A DNA stretch of 46,395 nt, taken from the NCBI RefSeq assembly GCF_030464885.1, contig NZ_JALPRJ010000066.1:1-46395 (forward strand), written 5' to 3'. The position numbers were made by a program, and so were the translations under genes. The DNA comes from Caballeronia sp. SEWSISQ10-4 2 (GTDB lineage: Bacteria > Pseudomonadota > Gammaproteobacteria > Burkholderiales > Burkholderiaceae). The notes beneath the pieces are model-generated. The model was not told the DNA's origin. It saw only the letters and a program-made list of their open reading frames with translations, and ran no database searches. Below are positions 16,887 to 24,657 of this stretch, in pieces; positions within the stretch are counted from its first letter, which is position 1; each line of letters begins with the position of its first letter.

Positions 16887-17633
16887 TCATAGTTTCGAGC
16901 CACCGTCGACGCGCAGCGTTTCCCCAGTGATCCAGCGCGCCGCATCCGATGCGAGAAACGCGACCGCACCGCCAATGTCATCGGGTTGTGCAACGCGTTT
17001 CAACGCCTGCATGCCGAGCGTTGAAACGCGTCCCGCATCGGTCTTCGCGAAGCTCGCCATGTCGGTTGCAACGACACCGGGCGCAACCGCATTCACGCGG
17101 ATGCCACGTTCGCCGAGCGCGGAAGCGAAATGCTTGACGAGCGTGTCGACCGCGCCCTTGGTAGCCGCGTATGCCGGGAACGTGCCTACCGCGGCATGTG
17201 CCGCGAGAGAAGATAGTAGAACAACGCTGCTACCTTTGCACATCACAGGCAGTAACTGCTGCACGAGGAAATAGGGCGCGCGTACGTTCACGGCGAACAG
17301 GTCGTCGAAATCTTCAACGGTCGTTTCCTCGATGCTCGCCGACTTTGAAATGCCGGCGTTTGCCACCAGAATGTCCAGTCGATGACCCACTACAGCGCGT
17401 ACGCGCTTGGCAAGCGTATGCGGGCCGTCTGCATCGCGCAGATTCGCAGCGACTTTCTGGGCGTTGCCGCCGCCCGCACGAATCTCGGTAACGACAGCGT
17501 CCGCTTCCTTTTCGCCGCTGCTGTAGTGCACCAGCACCTGCGCGCCTTGTTTCGCGAGTGCAAGTGCGCTGGCCCGGCCGATGCCGCGTGAAGCCCCCGT
17601 AACAAGAGCGGTCTTTCCGGAGAGGCTGGTCAT
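16887..17633 (-). CDS. FabG-like short-chain dehydrogenase/reductase
   Basis: A 248-residue classical SDR. Motifs seen are TGASRGIG near residue 11, NAGIS, the catalytic Ser in VVLLSSLAAHAA, YAATK, and the C-terminal WITGETLRVDGGSKL. It differs from the SDR two genes downstream, so the two are unlikely to be recent duplicates. The gap to the upstream alpha/beta hydrolase gene is 60 bp and to the downstream GST gene 91 bp, consistent with one transcript. The substrate is unknown; a beta-keto or quinone-type carbonyl is common for this branch. Confidence 0.93.
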   Translation of the reverse strand: MTSLSGKTALVTGASRGIGRASALALAKQGAQVLVHYSSGEKEADAVVTEIRAGGGNAQKVAANLRDADGPHTLAKRVRAVVGHRLDILVANAGISKSASIEETTVEDFDDLFAVNVRAPYFLVQQLLPVMCKGSSVVLLSSLAAHAAVGTFPAYAATKGAVDTLVKHFASALGERGIRVNAVAPGVVATDMASFAKTDAGRVSTLGMQALKRVAQPDDIGGAVAFLASDAARWITGETLRVDGGSKL

Positions 17634-17693
17634 GACGAGACCCCAGTAAGTTGAATGAAAAGCAAACGGACGGCTCGGAGCGTGAGCCTTGGC

Positions 17694-18557
17694 TCAGGCG
17701 CGTTCGCCACTCTCGGACAGGAACTGCGCGACGTGTGTCACGAAGCGCTCGGGATACTGGTACAGCGAACCGTGGTTCGCATCGGGGTAAATGATCAACT
17801 GCGCGTTCGGAATGTTCTGCTGCAGGATCCACGAGTTGATCGAGTAGATGATCACGTCGTTATCGCCGTTGATCACGAGCGTGGGCTGAGCGAGCGCCTT
17901 CAGGTAATCGAAAGGGTTCTCGCGCGGCGCGCCCCATTTGGCGAGCGCGGCAAGTTGCGCCGGTGCGACCTTGTCGTTGGCTTCGGGATCCCGCTCTTCA
18001 GTGCGCAGGCGGAAGCGCTGCAGAAATTTGCGGCCAGCCGCCTGGCTCGCCTCCGACGGCGAGAAGTGCACACGTAGCCACAGATGATCGGGCTCCTCGT
18101 AAGCCGCGCCGAAAATATCCTGTGCCTCGGGCGTCAGCGATTGCATGCCTTCGCCGCTGCGCGGGCCGGTGCCGACCAGGACCAGGCGGCGCACGAGTTG
18201 CGGTTCGAGCAGCGCCAGTTGCTGCGCAATCAGGCCGCCCATCGAAAAACCGAGCACGTCGACTTGCGTGAGACCCAGTGCCTTGATGAAAGCCGCGGCG
18301 TTGGCGGCCATCTCTTCAATCGATTGCGGCACTTCGCCGGAGGTGCTGGAAATGCCGGCATTGTTGAACAGGATCACTTCGCGATCCTGGGCAAGACCAT
18401 CGGTGACGGCCGGGTCCCAGTGGTCCATCGTTCCGGTGAAGTGGATGTTGAACACGAGCGGCACGCCCCCAGTCTTGCCGAAGCGCCGATAGGCGAAGCG
18501 GATGCCGTTCGCATCGACGAATTGCGTCGGGGTGGTCTGGTGGGTAAAGCGAGTCAT
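17694..18557 (-). CDS. Alpha/beta hydrolase, first gene of the LysR-linked series
   Basis: A 287-residue alpha/beta hydrolase of the lactonase/haloperoxidase-like group. The nucleophile elbow is VLGFSMGGLIAQQ, the oxyanion region is HFTGTMDHWDP, a probable acid is in LVINGDNDVIIY, and the catalytic His is in DANHGSLYQYP. There is no signal peptide. The start at 18557 (MTRFTHQTTPTQFVDANGIRF) follows CGGAGAA; a longer frame upstream has no binding site. It is the promoter-proximal gene of the six-gene minus-strand series and is divergent from a LysR gene across 181 bp. Confidence 0.92.
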   Translation of the reverse strand: MTRFTHQTTPTQFVDANGIRFAYRRFGKTGGVPLVFNIHFTGTMDHWDPAVTDGLAQDREVILFNNAGISSTSGEVPQSIEEMAANAAAFIKALGLTQVDVLGFSMGGLIAQQLALLEPQLVRRLVLVGTGPRSGEGMQSLTPEAQDIFGAAYEEPDHLWLRVHFSPSEASQAAGRKFLQRFRLRTEERDPEANDKVAPAQLAALAKWGAPRENPFDYLKALAQPTLVINGDNDVIIYSINSWILQQNIPNAQLIIYPDANHGSLYQYPERFVTHVAQFLSESGERA

Positions 18558-18738
18558 GGCGGTTCTCCGATATAGATGAAAGGCATGGAGCGCGACAGAT
18601 TCCACGCCATTGCGATGAACGGGTCATCGCCGTTTCGTCGCTGCCTGATGCGTAATCTAGTGATATCTTGAGGAAAGGAAAAAGACTTTGTAGGCTGGCG
18701 GGCATGCCTGTCAGGCATGGGCAAATCAAAGAGGATCT

Positions 18739-19629
18739 ATGGAGCTTCGACATCTGCGATATTTCCTGGCCGTCGCGGAGGCCGGCAGCCTGACCGTTGC
18801 AGCCGAACGTCGCTTGCATACGTCGCAACCATCGCTTAGCCGGCAGATCCGCGATCTGGAAGACGAGGTCGGTATGGAGCTGTTCAACCGTAGTGCGCGC
18901 GGGGTTGAACTGACCGCGGCGGGCAAGGCTTTTCTCGACCATGCGCGGCTCGCGCTGACGCAGGTCGACGCCGCCATCGAGGCAGCGCGCCGAGCCGCGC
19001 AGCCCACGAAACAAGTCTTCGCGCTCGGCTTCCTGACCGGCCAGGAAATGACCTGGCTGCCGCGCGCCATGCAGGTGCTTCGCGATGAACTGCCGAACAT
19101 CGACGTGACGGTGTCGAGCCACTATTCACCGGATCTCGCCGATGCACTCGCGCGTGGAAAACTCGACCTGGCGTTTCTGCGTGCCGAACCGGGGTTCGAT
19201 CTCGAGTACCGGGTGGTCAGCCGCGAAAAGTTCATTGCGCTCATGCCGAGCGATCATCGGTTGACCGGGCGAGCGACGATCCGACCGGAGGATTTCGTGG
19301 GCGAGCCATTCATCATGGCGTCAAACAAGGCGAGGGTGGCGCACGCGGTGATCGTGCAGTATCTGCAGCAGAGCGGGGTCAATATCACGCCCGAACACGG
19401 GGTCGATAATCTGGCAATGGCCATGTCGCTGGTCGCGTCCACGCGCGGGCTCGCGCTGATGCCGGAGTATGCGAACAACCTGCTGCCGTGGTCGGTAGTC
19501 AGCCGGCCCCTTGAAGGCGATGCGCCGACGATCGATCTGGTCATCGGCTATAGCAAGTCGAACACCTCTCCTGTTCTGAAGTTGTTTCTTTCGCGAGCGG
19601 ATGAGTTGAAGGTTCATGCCGCGACTTGA
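18739..19629 (+). CDS. LysR-family transcriptional regulator (BenM/HcaR-like)
   Basis: A 296-residue LysR regulator. The winged helix is MELRHLRYFLAVAEAGSLTVAAERRLHTSQPSLSRQIRDLEDEVGMELFNR, close to the CatM/BenM/HcaR type that responds to aromatic acids, and the effector domain spans residues 90-290. It is divergent from the alpha/beta hydrolase gene and is probably the activator of that six-gene series. AGAGGATCT precedes the ATG. The inducer cannot be read from sequence. Confidence 0.94.
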   Translation: MELRHLRYFLAVAEAGSLTVAAERRLHTSQPSLSRQIRDLEDEVGMELFNRSARGVELTAAGKAFLDHARLALTQVDAAIEAARRAAQPTKQVFALGFLTGQEMTWLPRAMQVLRDELPNIDVTVSSHYSPDLADALARGKLDLAFLRAEPGFDLEYRVVSREKFIALMPSDHRLTGRATIRPEDFVGEPFIMASNKARVAHAVIVQYLQQSGVNITPEHGVDNLAMAMSLVASTRGLALMPEYANNLLPWSVVSRPLEGDAPTIDLVIGYSKSNTSPVLKLFLSRADELKVHAAT

Positions 19630-19836
19630 TGGTGATGAGGGATGGGTGTTGTTACTCGACACTGTCGTTAGCCCGCAAGGCGCTACTTTCATGAGACTAT
19701 GAGCAACCCGGACAGGGTGTAGGAATGCCCGGAAAACTTAGGATCACTAGTCGTCTTTCATTGAATAGTGATGCTCGAATATAACGACGTCACCAACAGT
19801 GTCGAGCGCTCTGTATGCACTCGTTCACAGTCTTAT

Positions 19837-19871
19837 TTGTAGTTTATACTATTTAAGGTATAATACGTGTA
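19837..19871 (+). promoter_or_regulatory. Promoter and operator of the HigBA-like toxin-antitoxin operon
   Basis: A -35-like TTGTAG (19837-19842), a 16-bp spacer and a consensus -10 TATAAT (19859-19864) place the transcription start at about 19871, the A of the toxin ATG. TATAC (19845-19849) and GTATA (19858-19862) form an inverted repeat overlapping the -10, a good site for autorepression by the antitoxin. No Shine-Dalgarno sequence stands at normal spacing, so the transcript may be leaderless. Confidence 0.6.
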
Positions 19872-20248
19872 TGGTAGGCCAACAGAAGTCGCTCGTTTGG
19901 ATCGGTAGCAGTAAGAGAGACTTGATAGGGCTTCCAATAAATGTGCGCAAGTTCTTCGGGCATGCACTGGATTTCGCCCAGCGAGGTAGCCAGCATGGCG
20001 CCGCCAAAGTTCTCAAAGGCTTCGGTGGGGCTGGGGTCTTGGAGGTCGTTGAAGATGACGCTGGCGGCACCTATCGCGCCGTCTACACGGTGAAGTTTCA
20101 GGAAGCGGTATTTGTGCTGCATTGCTTTCAGAAGAAGAGCAAGAGCGGAATCGCCACACCCAAGGAAGATATGGATATTATTCGTGCCAGGCTGAAGGTT
20201 GCCGAAGCGCTGGTGAAGGAGCTACGAGATGAGAAAGCGAATCGTTGA
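19871..20248 (+). CDS. RelE/HigB-like toxin (Gp49 family)
   Basis: A 125-residue protein of the phage-Gp49/DUF891 branch of RelE/ParE toxins, recognised from LVWIGSSKRDLIGLPINVRKFFGHALDFAQRG, then VLEVVEDDAGGTYRAVYTVKFQEAVFVLHCFQKKSKSGIATPKEDM. Related HigB toxins cut mRNA on the ribosome; the basic and aromatic residues of the Gp49 active-site region (YRAVY, HCFQKKSK) are present. It overlaps the downstream helix-turn-helix antitoxin gene by 20 bp. The toxin-first order is typical of HigBA. The chosen ATG directly follows a consensus promoter. Confidence 0.9.
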   Translation: MVGQQKSLVWIGSSKRDLIGLPINVRKFFGHALDFAQRGSQHGAAKVLKGFGGAGVLEVVEDDAGGTYRAVYTVKFQEAVFVLHCFQKKSKSGIATPKEDMDIIRARLKVAEALVKELRDEKANR

Positions 20249-20564
20249 CGGTATCGAGGTCGAGACGGGTTCCGGCAACGTTTTTGCCGACTTGGGCTTT
20301 GCAGATGCCGAAAAGCTCAAGATCAAGTCGGGCCTTGTGATTGAAATTACCAAGGCCGTGCGCAAGCTCGGGCTGACTCAGGAAGAAGCTGCCCGCCGTA
20401 TGGGAATTGCTCAGCCCAAAGTATCGGGCCTGCTGAGGGGGGACTTCTCTAACCTCTCTGAACGCAAGCTGATGGATTGCTTGAATCGACTCGGCTACGA
20501 CATCGAAATCAAGATCATACCTGCCAAGGAGCCTATTGGTCACTTGTCGCTGGCCGTGGCGTAG
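20229..20564 (+). CDS. XRE-family antitoxin (HigA-like)
   Basis: A 111-residue helix-turn-helix protein of the HTH_37/XRE type that pairs with Gp49 toxins. The DNA-binding segment is LGLTQEEAARRMGIAQPKVSGLLRGDFSNLSERKLMDCLNRLGYDIEI (residues 48-95), and the N-terminal region (VETGSGNVFADLGFADAEKLKIKSGL) is typical of these antitoxins. It overlaps the toxin gene by 20 bp, so translation is probably coupled. It should neutralise the toxin and repress the operon at the inverted repeat around the -10 box. Confidence 0.92.
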   Translation: MRKRIVDGIEVETGSGNVFADLGFADAEKLKIKSGLVIEITKAVRKLGLTQEEAARRMGIAQPKVSGLLRGDFSNLSERKLMDCLNRLGYDIEIKIIPAKEPIGHLSLAVA

Positions 20565-20592
20565 AGTCAAGCTGTTCCGAGTAATTTTTTTA

Positions 20593-20604
20593 GTGCTATA
20601 GCAC
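20593..20604. repeat. 12-bp perfect palindrome downstream of the antitoxin gene
   Basis: GTGCTATAGCAC is a perfect palindrome, preceded by a run of seven T. Read on the minus strand it is a short stem followed by an A-rich stretch, so it is a poor terminator for the plus-strand operon. It may be a protein-binding site or chance. Confidence 0.3.
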
Positions 20605-20843
20605 CCGGCGCTCTGATTGCTTCGAAGGTCAACTCGACGCCCTTCGATTTTGCAGTCGATTAATCGGCTCCCAAACTGGCGACGAGCCCGCCATTCGGCA
20701 GTTGGTTTAATCGCCCCGCAGTTCCCCGTCCAACCTTCCAACGCACCCGACTTTTTTTACCTACCATGTATAAATCCCGCTAAGCCGCGCGACATTGTCA
20801 AGGCTAGGCAATGGTGTCTTGCCGTCAAAGACAAGGAGTTATC

Positions 20844-21200
20844 GTGGAATACATGCTGCTGATTTTTCGGAGCGAGGCCGAGCTGCAAGAGATGAGCCCG
20901 GCGCAAGGCGCGGAAATGACTGCTGCCTTCGGTGCCTATACCGAAGCGCTGCAAAAGGCCGGGATCATGCGTGGAGGAGCGCGGCTAAGGCCGGTAGAGA
21001 CGGCTACGACTGTACGTGTCCGGTCGGGCGAGACCAAGGTGCTTAACGGTCCCTACGCCGAGACGCGGGAAGAGCTGGGCGGCTACTACATCATCGACGT
21101 GCCTGACCTGGATACCGCGTTGTCATGGACTGCCCGATGTCCTGCTGCCAGCTACGGCACGATGGAAGTACGGCCGATCTGGCCGCTTGGGCAGGACTGA
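20844..21200 (+). CDS. YCII/DGPF-domain protein paired with an ECF sigma factor
   Basis: A 118-residue YCII-related (DGPF-type) protein with the opening EYMLLIFRSEAELQ and the core ETATTVRVRSGETKVLNGPYAETREELGGYYIIDVPDLDTALSWTARCP; NGPYAETREELGGYYIID is the family hallmark. Its function is unknown; these ferredoxin-like proteins are regularly encoded beside ECF42-type sigma factors and are thought to be their regulatory targets. The start is GTG at 20844 with AAGGAG five bases upstream; ATG at 20853 is the alternative. It ends four bases before the sigma gene starts, so the two form an operon. Confidence 0.9.
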   Translation: MEYMLLIFRSEAELQEMSPAQGAEMTAAFGAYTEALQKAGIMRGGARLRPVETATTVRVRSGETKVLNGPYAETREELGGYYIIDVPDLDTALSWTARCPAASYGTMEVRPIWPLGQD

Positions 21201-21204
21201 GCTC

Positions 21205-22458
21205 GTGTTGCCGGGCGACGGTGAAGCGGATCAAGCGGCAAGGGCGGCAGAGGCGGCAGCGCGGCGCAGCTATGGCAAGCTGATCGCGTTTCTTGCCGCC
21301 CGCACTCGCGATGTGGCGGGGGCGGAAGACGCGTTGTCCGAAGCCTTCGCCACCGCCCTCACTGACTGGCCGATGCACGGCGTGCCGCAGAATCCGGACG
21401 CGTGGTTATTCACGGTCGCGCGCCGAAAGATGGTCGATGCGGCACGCCGGCGGCGTCTTGGAGAGGACGCGGCGGGATACCTGCAGTGGCTCGCCGAACT
21501 GGCGAGCGACGAGGATGGCGAGCCGGTGATACCCGACGAGCGCCTGGGCCTCATGTTTGCCTGTGCTCATCCCGCGATCGAGCGCGGCGTGCGCGCGCCG
21601 CTGATGCTGCAGGCGGTGCTCGGCTTCGACGCCGCGACGATCGCCTCGGCGTTCCTGACGGCGCCCGGCACGATGGGGCAGCGCCTCGTGCGCGCGAAGA
21701 GCAAGATCCGCAATGCCAACATCCGCCTTGGACTGCCTGACCAGACGATGCTGGCCGAGCGTCTGGACACGGTGCTCGAAGCCATCTATGCAGCGTATTC
21801 GGAAGGGTGGGCTGATCCTGAGGGGAGCGACGCACGCCGTCGCAATCTTGCGGACGAGGCGATCTGGCTGGGCCGGCTTGTCGCTTCGTTGTTGCCGGAT
21901 GATGCCGAGGCGCTCGGACTACTGGCGTTGATGCTGCACACGCATGCCCGGCGCGCGGCAAGGCGAGGTGCCGATGGCTCGTACGTGGCGCTGAGCGACC
22001 AGGATGTGCGGTTGTGGGACCTGGCCATGATCGACGAGGCGGAGGAACTGCTGTCGCACGCAAGCCGGGGTGGCAAGCTCGGGCGGTACCAGTTGGAAGC
22101 GGCCGTGCAATCCGCTCATGCAGTGCGGCGGCGCGGCGGCCAGTCTGACTGGGCGGCTATCGTGCAACTGTATGACGTCTTATGCCAGTTGATCGACTCC
22201 CCGGTGGCGATGCTCAACCGGGCCGTTGCAATCGCCGAGATACAGGGCGCAGCGATGGGACTCGCGGCACTCGATGATTTGGCAGGGGACGCGCGGCTGT
22301 CGGAATACCAGCCCTACTGGGCTGCGCGCGCGGAACTATTGACACGAAACGGTAGCGCAGAGGCAGCGGCAGAAGCGTACCGGCGCGCCATCGGCCTCGA
22401 GCGCGATCCCGCAGTGCGCCACTTCCTGCAGCAACGCGCCGGGACTGTTGGCGGCTAG
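21205..22458 (+). CDS. ECF-family sigma factor with long C-terminal helical extension (ECF42-like)
   Basis: A protein of about 417 residues. Residues 15-90 contain sigma region 2 (SYGKLIAFLAARTRDVAGAEDALSEAFATAL and NPDAWLFTVARRKMVDAARRRR). Region 4 follows at about 115-170 (LMLQAVLGFDAATIASAFLTAPGTMGQRLVRAKSKIR). The remaining 240 residues, unlike minimal ECF factors of about 190, are helical and repeat-like (NRAVAIAEIQGAAMGLAALDDLA, RAELLTRNGSAEAAAEAYRRAIGL), matching the TPR-type extension of the ECF42 group. No anti-sigma gene is adjacent, in keeping with that group. The start is provisional: GTG at 21205, or TTG at 21187 overlapping the previous gene. Confidence 0.9.
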   Translation: MLPGDGEADQAARAAEAAARRSYGKLIAFLAARTRDVAGAEDALSEAFATALTDWPMHGVPQNPDAWLFTVARRKMVDAARRRRLGEDAAGYLQWLAELASDEDGEPVIPDERLGLMFACAHPAIERGVRAPLMLQAVLGFDAATIASAFLTAPGTMGQRLVRAKSKIRNANIRLGLPDQTMLAERLDTVLEAIYAAYSEGWADPEGSDARRRNLADEAIWLGRLVASLLPDDAEALGLLALMLHTHARRAARRGADGSYVALSDQDVRLWDLAMIDEAEELLSHASRGGKLGRYQLEAAVQSAHAVRRRGGQSDWAAIVQLYDVLCQLIDSPVAMLNRAVAIAEIQGAAMGLAALDDLAGDARLSEYQPYWAARAELLTRNGSAEAAAEAYRRAIGLERDPAVRHFLQQRAGTVGG

Positions 22459-22558
22459 ATTACGGAAAACCAAACACTGCGTAAGAAAGCGAATTTGGCG
22501 GCCTCGACGTTCTCGCTCACAATAATATTTCCCGCTTCTGGATCAATTCGGAGACGCC

Positions 22559-24529
22559 ATGGCTGCCGTTCACAAGATCTGGAGCCTGCTGGTCGGCAAG
22601 CCGCTCGATCCTCTCGATCCGCGCACGCGCCATGCCATTGCCGTCACGCCGCTACTCGCATGGGTCGGGCTCGGTGCGGACGGACTGTCTTCCTCCTGCT
22701 ATGGTCCTGAAGAAGCGTTCCTGGCGCTCGGTCAGCACACGCCGCTCGCGCTGATTCTCGCGTTCGCGACCGCGGCGACCGTTTTTGTCATCGCGCTTGG
22801 CTACAACCAGGTCATCGAACTGTTTCCCACTGGCGGTGGCGGCTATCGCGTCGCTACCGCCTTGCTGGGGTCGAGCCCGGGGCTCGTCTCAGGGGCAGCG
22901 CTCCTGGTCGACTATGTACTGACGATCGCGACGTCGCTTGCGAGCGGCGTCGATGCGTTTTTCAGCCTGTTGCCTGTTAGCGCGCAGGCATTCAAACTCG
23001 CCACCGAACTGACGCTGATCGTCCTGATGACCGGGCTGAATTTTCGCGGCATGAAGGAGTCGACCCTGGTGCTGGTGCCGATTTTTCTCGGTTTTGTCGT
23101 GCTCCATCTTGGACTGATCGTCTATGGCGTAGCCGTCCACGGCGATCAGCTGGTGGCCGTTGTGCCAGGCGCTGTGGCGGAAGCGCACACCATGTCGCAT
23201 ACGCTCGGACCGCTCGTGGTCATAGCCCTGCTGATGCGTGCGTTTTCGTTAGGTGGCGGTACTTACACAGGCCTCGAAGCGGTGTCGAACAACGTCAACA
23301 TGCTGGCCGAGCCGCGCGTGCCGAACGGCAAGGTGACGATGTTCTACATGGCGACGTCGCTGGCGTTCACGGCGGGCGGCATCATCCTGCTTTACATGTT
23401 GTGGCAGGCCCGGCCGGTTGAGGGCCAAACGCTCAACGCCGTGGTCTTCGGCAGCGTGATCGACCATCTGGGACTCGGATCGGCGTTCGCGCGTCATGCA
23501 CTGCTGGCCGTGGTGCTGGCCCTCGAAGCGGGACTGTTGCTGGTCGGTGCGCAAACGGGCTTTCTCGACGGTCCGGCGGTGTTGTCGAACATGGCCTCCG
23601 ATTCCTGGGTGCCGCGCCATTTCCGCGACCTGTCGACGCGGCTCGTCAGGCAGAACGGCATCGTCGTCATGGGGATCGCGAGTCTGGTGATCCTGTTCTG
23701 GACGCACGGCAACGTGGACATCCTCGTCGTGCTTTACAGCATTAATGTGTTCCTCACGTTCAGCCTGTCGTTGCTTGGCTTGTGCACGTACTGGTGGCTT
23801 CATCGCCGTGACGGTAAAGGCTGGGTGAGACCGTTTGTGCTGTCGGCGCTTGGTCTCTCGGTGACCAGTACCGTGCTGGTCATTACGCTGGTCGAGAAAT
23901 TCACGGCAGGTGGCTGGCTGACGGTGCTGGTCACGAGCGCGGTGATCGTCGCGTGCTTCTTGATCAAACGTCACTACAACGACACACGTGCGCAACTCGC
24001 CAGGGAGGACGCAATCTTTAGCGACATGCCGCCTGCAACCGATGAAACCACGTTGGCTAACCCGGACCCGTCTCAGCCGACAGCCATCCTGCTGGTCGGC
24101 AAACATCGCGGTGCAAGCATGCACGCGCTTCTGTGGGTCAACCGGCTGTTCCCTGGCCACTTCAAGAGCTTCATATTTCTCGCCGTGGGCGAAGTCGATG
24201 CGCAAAGTTACGAAGGCGCCGAACATCTGGATCGTCTGCAGAAAACGATCAGGTCGTCGCTCGAGTACTACGTCGCGCACTGCCGCCGGCATGGCATTCC
24301 GGCCGATTACCGGATTGGCTTCGGCACGCACCCGATTGGAGAATTCATGAAGCTAACCGAGACCACGATGGATGAGTTTCCAAACAGCGTGTGCTTTGCC
24401 AGCAAACTGATCTTCAAGAGGGTCAATTTCCTGACGGCGTGGTTGCACAACCAGACACCCGTCGAGATCCAGACGCGCCTGCACCAGCAGGGCAGGCAGA
24501 TGGTGCTGTTGCCAATGAACGTAGGATGA
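22559..24529 (+). CDS. KimA-like APC-family potassium permease
   Basis: A 656-residue APC-superfamily transporter resembling Bacillus KimA (YdaO), a proton-coupled potassium importer. The first helix region GLGADGLSSSCYGPEEAF and the stretch LFPTGGGGYRVATALLGSSPGLVSGAALLVDYVLTIATSLASGVDAF are close in pattern to KimA. About 12 membrane segments span residues 30-475. The cytoplasmic C-terminal part (about 500-656, starting PTAILLVGKHRGASMHALLWVNRLFPGHF) looks like the universal-stress-protein-like domain of KimA. GGAG precedes the ATG. KimA of Gram-positives is shut off by cyclic-di-AMP, which betaproteobacteria are not known to make, so regulation here must differ. It could instead carry an amino acid. 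Confidence 0.85.
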   Translation: MAAVHKIWSLLVGKPLDPLDPRTRHAIAVTPLLAWVGLGADGLSSSCYGPEEAFLALGQHTPLALILAFATAATVFVIALGYNQVIELFPTGGGGYRVATALLGSSPGLVSGAALLVDYVLTIATSLASGVDAFFSLLPVSAQAFKLATELTLIVLMTGLNFRGMKESTLVLVPIFLGFVVLHLGLIVYGVAVHGDQLVAVVPGAVAEAHTMSHTLGPLVVIALLMRAFSLGGGTYTGLEAVSNNVNMLAEPRVPNGKVTMFYMATSLAFTAGGIILLYMLWQARPVEGQTLNAVVFGSVIDHLGLGSAFARHALLAVVLALEAGLLLVGAQTGFLDGPAVLSNMASDSWVPRHFRDLSTRLVRQNGIVVMGIASLVILFWTHGNVDILVVLYSINVFLTFSLSLLGLCTYWWLHRRDGKGWVRPFVLSALGLSVTSTVLVITLVEKFTAGGWLTVLVTSAVIVACFLIKRHYNDTRAQLAREDAIFSDMPPATDETTLANPDPSQPTAILLVGKHRGASMHALLWVNRLFPGHFKSFIFLAVGEVDAQSYEGAEHLDRLQKTIRSSLEYYVAHCRRHGIPADYRIGFGTHPIGEFMKLTETTMDEFPNSVCFASKLIFKRVNFLTAWLHNQTPVEIQTRLHQQGRQMVLLPMNVG

Positions 24530-24534
24530 TCTTG

Positions 24535-24566
24535 CTGGCGCCGTGGCGAGTTACGCCAAGCGCCAG
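24535..24566. terminator. Hairpin between convergent permease and porin genes
   Basis: CTGGCGC (24535-24541) pairs with GCGCCAG (24560-24566), with an inner GGCG/CGCC pairing. It lies just after the permease stop, before the converging porin gene. A C/T-rich run follows. It is a plausible bidirectional terminator without a clean T-tract. Confidence 0.5.
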
Positions 24567-24657
24567 CGTTCCCTTCATGCGGGTGCGCCATACAGTCTGT
24601 GCAGTTCGAGATTCACCTTGATCACTGCCTGTGCAACAACCCAACTACCCGTGCCTT

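Noticed and set aside
19871..20564. Prophage origin for the Gp49-type toxin-antitoxin pair
   Set aside because: No integrase, phage structural gene or attachment-site repeats are nearby; an isolated toxin-antitoxin module explains it.
20796..20826. ECF-type promoter (TGTCAA and CGTC) upstream of the YCII gene
   Set aside because: The spacing of 21 bp is too long and the implied start would cut the ribosome binding site.
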